The notes below the pieces were generated by a model. The model was given only the letters and a program-made list of their open reading frames with translations. It was not told the DNA's origin and did not search any database. Positions 46,620 through 59,136 of a stretch of 64,000 nucleotides of DNA are shown piece by piece. The stretch's first letter is position 1. Each line of letters starts with the position of its first letter. The position numbers and the translations under genes are program-made. This DNA comes from Haliotis asinina (lineage: Eukaryota; Mollusca; Gastropoda; Lepetellida; Haliotidae), in contig NC_090287.1 in the NCBI RefSeq assembly GCF_037392515.1, positions 12,327,001 through 12,391,000 on the forward strand, read 5' to 3'.

Positions 46620-49600
46620 AAATATATTAGCATTTAAATATCCACACTGACTCTACCTGCATTCTCTGTATTCATCAGAAGGGTCATGAAGTGCCTCTGA
46701 AATATTGTTGTGAATGAGCTAAAAAGGTGATCAATCAAAACGGGTGATATCTTCATGTTTTCACAACTTCTATATCTTTGTCAAGGACTTCTGGGTAGAG
46801 ATTATGTCCTGTGGAATAGTCATTAAAGAATACACACCTCTGGCCATCAACCCTTGAAACAAAATCTCTTCAAATCCACTATCAATATAAGTCAGAGATA
46901 TGGACCAGTATATCTAGTCAGCTATTTTAGCATGATAGCAACATAAAAAAGAATTCATGAAAGGCTACGTTTCACCTCAACAATCAACCGACATGACAGA
47001 CATTTCTACGCTGGGTCATACTAGTTATGAGTAGTGAGCAGTTGGTTGAGAACTGTCAAAAGTACATTTCTGAAGTACCTTGCGCCTGTTATATTATATC
47101 TATCTTACAACTTTCCCTTCTAATATAGAGGGTATCTGACATATATTCATGTCATGACATTCTATGTGTGATTAAATAGTTTCTCTTTCTACCATGCTTC
47201 AACTGTTGGATTCCTTCCCATTGTGTTATAACAGATATCAAAATAGGATATTTCTATGTAGTGCACATATCCACACAACTAGTACATGAAGAAGGCTCTG
47301 TATTGGGGGTGTTTAATGGGTTTGGTCAGAAATGATGATCATAGCTTGACACAATATAAAGTCATCAGTTCAGTCACCTTCTACCATGGAATGTTCTAGA
47401 AATGAAATGTAACAGAGAGTTGTAACTGATCAGGTAATGACATACTTAAGTACACTAAGCTGAAAATAGTTTGTTTTTTTAACTTATGTCACTACCAGCA
47501 TCAATAGCTGCAAACAATAAAACAAGTTCTGTGCATTCTTTTTATACTTGAGAGTGGGTGACTTAAGATTTATAGTCACTTTTAAGGCAATATTTCAGCC
47601 ATACCATGACTAAATTCATACCTGTGGGAGAATCTGAATAAGAACATAGGTCCAGCAACCCATGCTTCATAGGAGATAAACAAATGGAAACAGCAGTCAA
47701 ACTCAGATGCACGTTATTTAGTCTCAATTACATTTATAATTGCCTGTGATAGAATCACATGACTGTCTGCTCTAGACTCAATCATCTACACTTACAGACC
47801 ACAAAAACATGACTAGAAACTCACAAAGAACACTTTTTCAAAAAGGTTTTGGTCAAGTTTTTTAAAAATGGGAAGGCTGTTTAGTGTTGCATCTAATATT
47901 ATATACTTTCTGCAATGACAGCTGTATCGCAACATATCTTTCATACAAGTAGAAACGAAACGTTATTAATTCAGTTATATTACACAGTGATAAAATCATA
48001 ACAATAGCCATCTTTACTAATAGTCACAAGTAACCAACCACTATTTCCGCCATATTCTGCAACACCTAAAAACAGTTTTAGGAGTACATCTGATTAGAAA
48101 CACGCAGCAACATGCATACAAGGACGGAAACCGAAAGTAGACATTGTTTATCTTACTGATTGTGACAAACTACAACTTCTTGGAATCTTCAAGCTGTTGA
48201 CAGGTTTCAACAGGACATTTTGCGTTTCCCTTTGATTGGTGAATCAAATACTCTAGACGTCAGTGTGACAAAATGTTGAACTATGTCAAGACCGATGTAT
48301 GTTATGTTGTCTTCCTAAATATGAAAAGCATTACGCTTTGACTTGCACGAATCATATCACTCACATGTGGCACGATCTCGCACCGATCTCACACCGGAAA
48401 AGGAAAGGTTCAAGGGAGATAATTCAAGTGAACTAACTTCAGTGTGGGAATATTACACACTGGAAGGACTATACCTATGGAGCAAAGTTAGTATGTAAAA
48501 AAGTGTGAGGTACGGGCGGAATTCTTTCCCAGATTGGAGGTCCATCCACAATAAATGCTCTAATAAGTAATTAGACGAATTACTAATGTTAAACCCTTTG
48601 ATGCGAGGCGTACGTAAAAATTGTTAATGTAACATATTTATAAAGGGGCGCTGATGCGGAGCAATTTCCGTGGACTGGTGTTTTCTTTTGTTATTGTTTT
48701 TCTCCCTTGAGTACCCGGGTGATATCCCAGAATTCGTGACACATTTGTGTGCATTTTGAAAGTTAATTTTAAAAAAAAAAACAGTGTCTGCTTATACGTA
48801 CAGTGAATTTCTAACATGATTTTAATAAATTAAAACAAAATGCAAATATTAAATTTAAGACAGACGAAAGTTATAGCAACAATGTCAGGCTATTACCTCG
48901 TTCATTAATGTATCCATCAATATCCACATAAAAGAACAATATTCCATTCATCTGATGGTAAATAATCCTGCTCTATGTCTTGTGTCTTTCAACAGTGTAA
49001 TATGCGAAAATGTGACACATCGTTTAGGAAATTGTCACACTGGTTTACATGTATATATAATCTCACTGGTCACCCAGGACAGCACACCTGGCAACTAACT
49101 GTAGCATATCCGCCATTAGTTAGCCAATAACGAGCAACACTCAATCAATCAAGGCAGTGGCGCTTAATTCTTTGTAGGAAAGATGTTGTTTTAACACTCG
49201 TACTTTACGACAGGGTGTATTCAGTATTGATTACGTAAATCTACACTCATAAACACTGCCTCTATGACAAATCCGCTATGGAAGTAATAAATCAATCATT
49301 GTGTTATCGGTTAATCCTTTGATCGATGTTTGTTTTCGTAACTCAGCTGATAAACCCTCTTGCATCACTTACACGCACATATTACATAACATGCAATACA
49401 TTTGCCACTACAGACCTTAATTTATGATGTTGAGTATTTACTCCAGACAGGAGAAATGCCAAATGGGAACCTATGTCGAGTAATGAGCTTAATGAAGTCA
49501 CCCAGAGAAATTATATATATATTAGATCCATTAGGTAAATACGTTAGACCCTTCAAAAGCACAGTCCCTTCCCCCACCACACCCCATCCCCACTCTCCAA

Positions 49601-50490
49601 ACATAAGGCATCAATTGGTTACAGTCCTGATTTGTAACTGTTGAAGCAGCTGTGCATTTTCAGCTTCGAGTTGTAAAGCCTAAATCTGTTCGCAAGACAC
49701 CAAATCCTCGATTAAGTTTTCAGGCTGGGTTCACTACTGTCGCGCGTGTAACGGTGGCGGAGTTGTCTCCCTTAACAAACATGTCTGCTTCCACGACCCG
49801 GCGTGACTTTGACACTACATTCATAACAAGACGCACGAATATCGGCATTTTGTAAAATGATGATGACAATGTCCATTGTATCTGGAAAGTCTTATTTATT
49901 TATATAAGGAATAGTTCGCGAGTGCAAAGTATAAGGTTACTCAGTAGTTGTCAATTCTATGCCTCTGTTTAGTTTGTTGAGTGCCTAACCTTGTGGATCT
50001 CAGAGTAACTTCACCAGTAAGTTAGTAATATTTACGCAGATAGTCGTGAAGAGGAACCTAGAAACAATATCTGCGGAGGATAAGATCAAACATTTCCATA
50101 AAAATCATAAAAATCAGGATTAGTGGAAATACAGTCACGACAAGTTACTTTCTTACGGTCACTGTGGCAAGTTATATAATTTTTTTTTTAATCTCTGTAA
50201 AAAACTGAAGCCCTGCTCTTCTTCTCTTATTGAAAAATTGCTTGTTTGGCTTGTTATCAGCAGTAACTGGCATCTGTTCATCACAGGCCAATTTCAGTAA
50301 GGGTTATTGTTCTGATATGAATGCGTTTGAGATTTTTTCAAGGTATATTTCATATGCATCATGCAGCCAGCTTGGGAGTGCAGACATGCAAATGCAGAAT
50401 CTAGATATGGATGACACAGGCCATCTGAACAAATGAGTAGACAGAAGTGAAAACAGTGTCAAGAATGAATTCATGTTGCTCATTTTGCCT
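46620..50490. promoter_or_regulatory. DPP3-BCS1L head-to-head intergenic region
   Basis: The 4 kb between the first coding exons of the divergent genes must hold both promoters and any non-coding first exons. I see no recognisable coding exon. A less AT-rich stretch near 49,660-49,830 (CG-containing, with short open frames) is a candidate for the BCS1L transcription start. A candidate on the DPP3 side is near 48,380-48,540. Degraded SINE pieces sit at about 47,565-47,815; 48,600-49,000 is AT-rich. Promoter placement is inference only. Confidence 0.35.
47565..47815. repeat. Decayed SINE-B (-) and SINE-A (+) fragments
   Basis: GGCAATATTTCAGCCATACC (47,585) followed by GTCCAGCAACCCATGCTTCA (47,651) and a drifted 3' part. 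Confidence 0.5.
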
Positions 50491-50559
50491 CAACAGATAT
50501 CTTGTATGAAGACAATCAACAGATGACTCCACAGTTCCTGCAGCGACAGACAGTAAACC

Positions 50560-53500
50560 ATGCCTCTAGCAGATATCATTGCCTCACTGAAAGACAACCC
50601 CTACTTTGGAGCTGGGTTTGGTCTGTTTGGTCTAGGGGCAGCAGCAGCGCTTTCAAGGAAGTCTCTTCAAGTCGGTATGGTCATGTTTCGTAGACACTGT
50701 ATGATCACACTTGAGGTATCAAGTAGAGACAAGAGCTACTTTTGGCTGTTGCAGTGGATCTCCACCCATGCTACACGTACCCAGCATCTCAGTGTTCAAA
50801 CAACCTTCAACCAAACAGAGACTGGCAAGGTCAGCACGCAGTTTGACTTTGTACCAAGTCCAGGCAGCCATTTTTTTCGTTATGGCAATAACTGGATCAG
50901 AGTTGAAAGAAATCGAGAGAAGCAGATGTTAGATCTGCAAACAGGAGTTCCCTTTGAAACTGTCACTTTGACATCAGTTGGCAGGAACAGAGAAATGTTC
51001 TTTGATATCTTAGACCAGGCCAGAAAACTGGCCCTGCAGAAACAGGAAGGGAAGACAGTGATGTATACTGCCATGGGGGCTGAATGGAGGCCTTTCGGCT
51101 ACCCTCGGAGAAAGAGGCCAATGTCATCTGTTGTGCTGGATAGAGGGATATCAGAGAAGATATTGGATGACATTAGAGAGTTTACTGAAAAACCGGAGTG
51201 GTATATCGAAAGAGGCATTCCATATCGACGTGGGTATCTGTTGTATGGCCCTCCAGGATGTGGGAAAAGCAGCTATATTGTGGCTTTAGCAGGTGGGTAA
51301 CACCCTCAGTCATTCAGGAACATCCGGAATTATCCACCAGTCTCTGTTCTCTTATAATTCATATTGGTGGTGTAACGGTACATCAATACAATATTGAATC
51401 CCACTGTAAGTACCTATGATACACTACATCGATTTACAACATCAGTATTGCGCACATCTGATGCATGATATTACAAGTCTCTTTGGTGTTAAACCTTGAA
51501 TATGAGATTTTGAATGATACTCAAAATTGTTGAACAACCATTTCCCAGTTAGCTATGATCATCATACATTCCTCATCAGTACCATCTTTTTAACCCACCC
51601 ATCTCTCTCTCTCTCACTCACTCACTCACTCACTCACTCACGGGGACTTGTATGTATCAGAAGACATTTTTTCTTCTCATGAACTCTAATGTTAGGATAT
51701 GTGTTTGTCCATGTACTAACAGCTATTCTGGAGGGAAGACCTAAGTGTATTGTAATTTCAGCCTCTGTATTTCACCTCTGTATTGTATTGAACACACTCA
51801 TGTTACAGGTGCACTAGATTACAGTATCTGTGTGTTGAACCTGTCAGAGCGGGGATTGTCAGATGACCGCCTGAATCACCTCCTCACCGTTGCCCCAGAA
51901 CAGAGCATCATCCTCCTGGAAGATGTAGACGCAGCCTTCCTCAGTCGAGACCTGGCCAAGGAAAGTAGGTCACCTGTCAATCATATGGAGAATCTGTAAT
52001 TGGCACATGACAAATATATTCTCCTACATAACACCGTTACACTCAATAAGAACAAAACACATCCATGGTCAACATTGGGACACGCTAGTTATTATGCATG
52101 GCCGAGTTTATTTTCATGTCACAATCTGTTCATAATCGCACTGACAATTCATTCACCCAAACAAGGTATTACACGTGTTTATCATAACCTAACAGTCCAT
52201 TGCTGAAGCCTGACACGTAAAACCTCCATGAAGAAAACTCTGAAACTGTGTTCCTTCAGCGTATGCAACAACAACCTGTACTGGATTGTCTGTGTTCACC
52301 TTAGATAGACCCGTGAAGGTCCTGGGTTAGAATAGGCCTTCAGCAACCCATGCTTGCCATAAAAGGCGACTATGCTTGTCGTAAGAGGCGACTAGCATTC
52401 ATCGGTTCCCCATTGTGCAGATCGATGCTCATGTTGTTGGTCACTGGATTGTCAGGTCCAGACGCAATTATTTACAGACCGCCACCATATAGCTTGAATA
52501 TTGCTGAGTGGGGCATAAACACTCACTCACTCACACACTCACACACTCACTCACTCACTCACTCACTCACTCACTCACTCACTCACTCACTCACTCACTG
52601 ACCCACTCTAGATATATGGTACTTTACATGTGTAGGACTACACCTTACCTAACAATTTATTATGATAATGTCATTCAAACAGAGCAATATGCTATTATCA
52701 ACAATAGTAATGAGTAAATAAGTTTTGTGTAATATATAATCCTCTCTGACATAGCTTTATAATGGCTCTTCAACAGCCACAAAACAATTTTCATAGTAAC
52801 TGTATAATAATGGCTCTTCAACCTCCAAGGCATATGCAGTTAGTGATGAATATATCACTCTGTATGAATATATCTCATCTCAAATATTACAATGGCTCTT
52901 CAGCCAGCTACGTATTTAGACCATCACACATGCTAATGCATGAATAGCATGACGGCTCTTCAGCCAAACATATATATGCATTACAATGGCTCTTAAGCCT
53001 ACCACATACACATATATATTGTGATTAATTTATGTCAATACATAAATGAAAGTATTATCATGGCTTTTCGGCTCAACAATTGTATACTATGTGCAAATTC
53101 GCTTTATTTCAATATACAGACTTGTAAGTATTAATAATGATAATAATAATAATAACTAGGTATTTCTATAGTGCTAGTATCCAGTTTAGGAACTGCTCAG
53201 AAGCACTTTTGGAGCCACCTCAAAGATTAACAATATGTTTCGTCGAAAAGGTGGGTTTTCCAACTTCGACTGAAAAGTAGCTCGTTCTGTGGTGGCTCTG
53301 ATCTCCTGTGGAAGGCTGTTCCAGACAACAGGGGCAGCTGTGGAGAAGCTGTGGTCGCCAAAACGTGTTTTGCTGGGTTTTGGAACACTGAAAAGATTTT
53401 GTCCTCTTGACCTGAGAGCCCTGGGTGGCTCATACTCATTTATCAGGTCTTGTATATATAGGGTGGTGCCAGTCCGTGTGTCACCTTGAACACGGGTGTG

Positions 53501-56453
53501 AGGATCTTGTACTTGATTCTCTCTGCAATCTTGAGCCAGTGTAAGTTCTTTAAAACTGGACTAATGTGCTGATCCTTTCTTGTCTTGGTCACCAGTCTGG
53601 TAGCTGCATTTTGGCATCGCTGAAGCTGGTTGATAAGGCACTTCGGGATACCGTACAGGAATGCATTGCAGTAGTCCAGGTGGGACAACACACAGGACTG
53701 GACTAGAGTGGCAGCAGTCTCTACATTCAGGTATCTTCTTACTTGGCTGATGTTTCTGATGTTATAGAATGCTGTTTTACAGACTTTTGAAACTTGAGAT
53801 TCTGCACTCAGATATGAGTCAAAGATAAAACCAAGGTTGCGCACTTTGTCACTTGGAGGAATGAGACGTTGTCCAATCATGAGGTCTGGATGGGTTAACA
53901 TGCTTCTGATAGACTTTGAACACATGACGACAAGTTCAGTCTTCTCACTGTTCAACTTGAGAAAGTTTGTGGTCATCCACCTCTGGATATCTTCCACGCA
54001 TAGCTTCATGCGAGTGAAAGCATTCTTGACTGATAGACTCTGTGACGGTTTAAATGCCAGATAAAGCTGTGTCATGACAGTGGAATGATAGATTATGCAT
54101 TTGTGCAATGTCACAAAGAGGGGTAGTGTAAATTGTAAAAAGAATCGGTCCCAGCACAGAGCCTTGAGGGACGCCATATGTAAGAGGAACTTTGCTAAAG
54201 ATACTATCCCTGATTTTCCCTGACTGGAATCTTCCAGAGAGATAGGATACCATCCAGTCAAAGGCACTGTCCTTAATGCCGAATCTATGCTGGAGAGTGT
54301 TCATAAGAATAAACTGGTCAATGGTATCAAACACTGCGGTAAGGTCGAGAAGTACCAGGATGGCAGCCCCATCTGATTACAGTGATTGCAGTATGTCGGA
54401 GAAGTGCTGTTTCTGTACTATGGCAACATCGATATGCTGACTGTAGAACCTCTGCATACGTGTTTCTCATGATATGTTCAGTTAGCCTGGCTGCAACAAT
54501 TATCTCAAGGACCTTTGAAACAAAGGATAAATTTGAGACTTGTCTATAATTTTTGAACACATCAGAATCAAGGTGAGGCTTCTTGATTATTGGTGTGGTC
54601 AAAGCAAACTTCATTGCCCGCGGAACAGTGGACTGTTGGAGCGATTCATTGACCAGTGAGCATGATTTTGTAGGACTCTTCATGATTACCTATCTGACTT
54701 CATTGTCAGTGGTAATGTGAAAGTTCGACATGTCTTCGAGTGCCTGGACATTGTCAATGATGGGGTTGTTTTGGGAGACTAATGCAGCTGATAGTTCAAG
54801 ATTTTCATGTATACTGCTGATCTTGTCTGAGAAGAATTCAGAGAAAGAAGTTGCCAGGTTCCCATCTGTGTATTCTCCGGGAGGGATGCAGCCATCTTAC
54901 ATGTATCATCAGGGTAACCAACACCTGCAACATAGGAACATAGTTTCATTATGAATTGCAAACATACTGAGGAAAAGAAAAAAAAATATAATGAGGAAAA
55001 TGTTTGTAAGGTCTTGTTATGGTGTGAGAGACAAGCTTGGATTCACCACTGAATGAAGTGAATGTTTTCTTCACTGGTTCACTTCTGGGCATCAGGTTCC
55101 AGATTGCTTTTGCACATCAGTTGAGGGTGGCAATGATGGCTTATTTTGTCAGGGTGTGATGGCAGGAGTTGTAATAGATGTAATGGACTGTGTGTGTAGG
55201 TTTCCAGTATACAGATGTTCTCAGCCTTTTTTCAGTATTGCAGAAGGCTGATTCTTTGAACAATGTCATGAAGATTTCAGTGATGAGTGAAAATAAAGGG
55301 GATCCCGTCAACAGACTGTGTATTTCTTTGTAGATCCTGCTGCAGAAGGTGCAGTAGGATCTGCCAAAACAGCTGGAGGTCAGGTTGATGATACTGTAAG
55401 TTGAATTCTTTATTTTTTTTATGTGGTATGAACTATCATTGTTGTCTCCCTTAGATCCTGCTGCCTTCCAGGGTATGGGGCGGCTCACCTTTAGTGGTCT
55501 TCTGAATGCACTGGATGGAGTGGCATCTGCCGAAGCTCGTATCATCTTCATGACAACTAACTACATAGACAGGTTGTGTATGCTATCAACCAATGGTTTA
55601 TCTGCACCAGATTATTGGCCACTCTCATTACAGATATTGCTGATGAGGATGTAAATCAACACTGGTTCCTTCTTTAAGTGAGTGAGTGTGTTTAGTTTTA
55701 CGCCACACTCAGCAATGTTCCAGCTATATGGTGGCAGTCTGTAAATAATTGAATCTGGACTAGACAATCCAGTGATCAACATGATCATCGATCTGCGCAA
55801 ATGGGAACCGATGACATGTGTCAACGAAGTCAGCGACCACCTGACCACCCAATCCTGTTAGTCGCCTCTTTCGACAGGCATAGTAGCCTTTTATGGCAAT
55901 CATGGGTTGCTGAATGCCTGTTCTACCCTGGGACCTTCACTGGTCTCCTTTTTTAAGGTGTGTCCCTTCGTGGTCTATGGAAAATGAAGAATACTTTATT
56001 TTGAAGATGTATGCTTGTTACATTCTAAAACTCATTCATAAGAACACTTAAGTCTTACAGATATGTCCTTTTTGTGTTGTATTTCATATTTACTTCCCAT
56101 GTGTATATGATAGTTGGTCTATCTGGTCCACTGCAGCATTGAAAATCTATCAAACAAACTTGTCTTTGTCTAGTGGAAATCCCCACTGTCTTTCTAGACT
56201 TGATCCAGCTCTGATCCGCCCTGGACGTGTTGACCTGAAGGAGAGGATTGGCTACGCCAGTGAGCACCAGCTTCGGCAGATGTTCAGCAGGTTCTACCCT
56301 GATCAGCCAGAATCTTCATCTCAGGAGTTTGCCCAGCGAGTTCTGGCAGACGGTCGACCAGTGAGTGTGGCACAGATACAAGGCTACTTCATGATGCATA
56401 AGGCAGAACCAGATCGGGTTCTACGCCAGACCGAGGAACTATGGACTATATGA
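50560..56453 (+). CDS. BCS1L: Mitochondrial chaperone BCS1 (AAA ATPase, complex III assembly), 4 coding exons
   Basis: Inner-membrane AAA ATPase that moves the folded Rieske iron-sulfur protein into respiratory complex III. Coding exons 50560-51292, 51809-51964, 55455-55572 and 56198-56453 join in frame to 420 residues (human 419). Visible in order: N-terminal [20 protein letters not shown], one glycine/alanine-rich membrane segment (about 17-33), the BCS1-specific region with [12 protein letters not shown] and [16 protein letters not shown], Walker [10 protein letters not shown] (about 230-238), Walker B IILLEDVD (about 278-285), [17 protein letters not shown], sensor-1 MTTN (about 329-332), and RPGR with the arginine finger region (about 343-346). 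The start is the only ATG giving the family N-terminus; AG acceptors just upstream (about 50493 and 50539) allow a 5' UTR intron. Intron 2 (3.5 kb) holds a SINE and an L2 LINE, intron 3 a SINE. It is divergent from DPP3. Confidence 0.97.
51611..51642. repeat. (CTCA)n microsatellite
   Basis: CT/CTCA run in BCS1L intron 1, perhaps the relic tail of a SINE. Confidence 0.8.
52308..52605 (+). repeat. SINE-A copy with (CTCA)n tail
   Basis: Near full length; tail of about 85 bp of CTCA units. In BCS1L intron 2. Confidence 0.9.
52758..53070. repeat. Irregular repeat of ATGGCTCTTCAGCC motif
   Basis: Six copies of a (A)ATGGCTCTTCA(G/A)CC core at about 52,761, 52,809, 52,891, 52,952, 52,985 and 53,060, spaced 33-82 bp by AT-rich sequence in BCS1L intron 2. 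GGCT-CTTC-AGCC can form a small hairpin. Confidence 0.65.
53130..54905 (-). mobile_element. L2-clade LINE (CR1 group), 5'-truncated reverse transcriptase
   Basis: In BCS1L intron 2, antisense to the gene. The upstream linker reads [15 protein letters not shown] (about 54,830). The RT follows over three frames: [18 protein letters not shown] (54,683-54,327), [26 protein letters not shown] (54,334-54,050) and [39 protein letters not shown] (54,267-53,443), then [20 protein letters not shown] to about 53,230. The catalytic YADD box is degraded where two frames meet near 54,070-54,090. The 3' end carries an (ATT)n-like tail at 53,131-53,156. About 1.8 kb of an expected 4-5 kb remains; the endonuclease is missing. 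Dead copy of L2 type, judged from the conserved C-terminal domain. Confidence 0.85.
55677..55948 (-). repeat. SINE-A copy, full length
   Basis: In BCS1L intron 3, antisense to the gene, well preserved. Confidence 0.9.
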
Positions 56454-56471
56454 TCAGCATGTATATTCAAC

Positions 56472-56477
56472 AATAAA
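56472..56477 (+). promoter_or_regulatory. BCS1L poly(A) signal
   Basis: AATAAA lies 19 nt after the BCS1L stop codon, so the 3' UTR is predicted to be very short (cleavage about 56490-56500). This contrasts with the roughly 1.5-kb UTR inferred for DPP3. Confidence 0.7.
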
Positions 56478-56601
56478 CTCAACCACACAGTGGTATTGTG
56501 CCGTATTGTGTATCATGATTTACACACACACCAACAACTTTCTTGGAAACAAATCATTTTTGAGTCTAGTAAGGTGTTTATGTTGATGAAAATGGGAGAT
56601 G

Positions 56602-56649
<48 letters not shown>

Positions 56650-56650
56650 A
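56602..56650. repeat. (GCT)n trinucleotide repeat
   Basis: About 12 GCT triplets followed by (GAT)4, about 150 bp after the BCS1L stop, downstream of the predicted poly(A) site. The poly-Ala ORFs across it are artefacts. Confidence 0.9.
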
Positions 56651-56949
56651 TAGTGTTATGCTAGTCTGTGTGCATGTGTAAATACAATAATGTACACCTG
56701 GAAAAAGGTTGAACACCTCTCTCATGTATCTTAACTTAGTAAATACTACCCAAATAAGATTATGGACACCTATTTGTTCCATGTTACTATAGTTCATCTG
56801 TATACAGAGTGGGTATAGTAATAGCAGAGATTCAGGTGGTCATCATCGACTCATGACCATAGTAATACATTGGAAATCGAGTGGTCCTTAACAAATTTTG
56901 AGTAGTTTATCATATGGTGCAAGTGAAAAGAGAAAGATGTTGTAAAGGT

Positions 56950-57400
56950 AATACCTCATTCTCTTCTCACTGAGGTTACTTGTCATATCTTCCTACGAAC
57001 CTGTGTTCATATATTTTGCAGTTCTCATAAAATCCCCTAGCAGCGAAAAATGGCAGCAGATTTATCTCCCTTTTTGCTATCCAATCAGAACACGTGTTAC
57101 ATTTGGCTAGATTCAACTTGTATAAATGCAAGCAATGTGGAGTTCTGTCTAGAAGAAACATTTGAGTATCATGCTCGGGAAGAGGTTCTAGTTTTCACGA
57201 TGCATCCGGAAATTACCGAGATCTTGCGAACAATCACTTTTGAAACAAGGTAGCTGATTGCACTACTAAATCTGATTGCCTCCAATCACGAGTCTTGAAC
57301 ACTCGCACCATGAAAGGGTTGAATTAAAACAGAGGTTAAGGAAGATATGACAAGATAGGAAGATATGACAAGTAGCCACTGTGGGAAGAGAATGGTAATA
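56950..57400. mobile_element. 450-bp inverted-repeat unit flanked by direct repeats
   Basis: CTTGTCATATCTTCCT near 56,980 and its complement near 57,360 belong to arms of about 44 bp (56,950-56,994 and 57,358-57,400). Outside the arms a 60-78 bp sequence with GTGGTCCTTAA and GTGAAAAGAGAAAGATGT is directly repeated (56,875-56,952 and 57,407-57,464). A 67-codon ORF at 57,050-57,253 inside is open but unrecognised. Confidence 0.55.
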
Positions 57401-57784
57401 TCTAGGAATCAAGTGGTCCTTAAATTTTGAGTGGAGGTGAAAAGAGAAAGATGTAAAGGTAGTCAAATAACAATAACACAATGCCATCACAATCTATTTC
57501 AGTGACATTATTTGAAAATGAGTTTGTCAGTTTGTAAACAAAACAAGGTGTTTCACAAGAACATGAATGCGAGATACATGGTGTTTTGAATTATTAGTTA
57601 TGTATGGAAATATATCCCTGAAATCTTTAGAGGTATAATCATTTCTTCATACCATTTATAATGTACATATGCGACTCAACATTGATAGAGAAAATTATTT
57701 TTTCCATTTCATTTAAATACAATGTAAGGTAGTTGTTTATTATAACAATCCACATTAGTAGTGAAACAGTATATATAGCAGTCC

Positions 57785-57860
57785 CTACTTTGACACATTT
57801 CTGGTGTCTTCCTGCTGTGATATTTGTGGATTATGGCTAAACTCACTGATTCATGACTTC
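57785..57860 (+). repeat. SINE-B 3' fragment
   Basis: ACACATTTCTGGTGTCTTCC and a decayed tail. Confidence 0.5.
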
Positions 57861-58069
57861 ATGAATAACAGTATACAACAGGGGTGTGTAAATATATCTT
57901 CCAGGTGTGTGTGCGATTGTACTGTTAAAGTATCATTTCTGAAGTAAAAAAGAAAACTCTAATTTCCTTCAGCTGGTTGTGCTTTGTTTGTGGAGTTACC
58001 AGCTCTTTGAAACAGATATTTCTCAGAATTTGAAGGATGATTTGGACAAATTTGTTGGTTGGTTGTTTT

Positions 58070-58290
58070 GTTGGTTAATGCTGCACTCAGCAATATTCAA
58101 AAGATAAGGGGACGGTCTGTAAATAATCACGTTTGTCCCCGACAGTCCAGTGATCAACATCATGGGCATCAATCTGCACAATTTGATAGGATGGCATGCA
58201 TCAACCAAGTCAGCAAGTCAGCCCTCTCGATCCTGTTAGTCACCTCTTTAGACAAGCATGGATTGTTGAAGACAATTTTAACCCATATCT
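58070..58290 (-). repeat. SINE-A copy
   Basis: GCTGCACTCAGCAATATTCA at the left; runs at 58,290 straight into a SINE-B 3' part in the other orientation. Confidence 0.75.
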
Positions 58291-58365
58291 TCTGGTGTCA
58301 AGTCAGGATATAACTGGAATATTGCTAAAACAGGTAAAACCGTACCCACTCACCCACTCGCTCAC
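58290..58365 (+). repeat. SINE-B 3' fragment
   Basis: ATAACTGGAATATTGCTAAA and (CACC/CACT)n. Confidence 0.65.
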
Positions 58366-58369
58366 TTGG

Positions 58370-59130
58370 ATCCCAACATAATCCAGTTCAGTTGGGTTAA
58401 GATCAGTGTTTCTCAGAGGAGGGATTTTAGTCTGTTAGTACTTATGTTAATACATGTGTGTCTATAATGGTCTTCATCTACAGGATTGTTGTATTTACTG
58501 CTACGTTTGTGTTGCACCCATGGAAAGGGGTGACCGAAACAGCGAATCATCAACAGCTGTTTTAGTCCAGTCATCATGCTTTAATAATCAACAATGGCGA
58601 TGGCGAAGGTATCTAAAGTCATTCTGTGACGTCATATTTTGTTATCCTTGCTGAAACAACTAGTTATGACTATAAGAGACACATAACCCAAGCATCTGTT
58701 CGTTTTTTACTAGATCGACCGGTTACCCCTTTTATGGGGTACCTGATATACCGGCAACATAATTTTAGCTTATTGTTACTGAAAATATGTATGTCAATTC
58801 TAAAGGGCTAACATTTGACAGCCCCCAGACTGGACTGAAAGGCTGCATATTAACAGGGATACTCTATAACACTCTCTATATAGGCTCCCTGATATTAACA
58901 CCCAGTGTTAATAACGATACTAGATGTATGTATTGTATGTATTGTATGTATTGCACAGCGTGACCACATCATACCTGGAATGGATAGAGAATGGACATTG
59001 GCAGCAGAATGACAGTGGCTCTATCCTGTTCGTGTAATATAGGAAGACATAATATGTGAAATCAAGGCATTCAACTTGAGAGAAAACAGCTGAGGAACTG
59101 ATCGTCAACCAGATTAGGATGTGGTTGATA
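58370..59130. other. No supported gene; hairpin at 58,720
   Basis: Holds a stem-loop around GGTTACCCCTTTTATGGGGT (58,722-58,743), a (TATTG)n-like run at 58,925-58,955 and short ORFs without motifs. Confidence 0.4.
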
Positions 59131-59136
59131 GTGTAT

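Noticed and set aside
56490-56797. Poly-Ala ORFs on both strands
   Set aside because: Caused by the (GCT)n microsatellite after BCS1L.
57050-57253. 67-codon ORF MAADLSPFLLSNQN.. as a gene
   Set aside because: Protein-like in composition but lies inside an inverted-repeat unit, has no splice context or family match; mentioned only within that unit.
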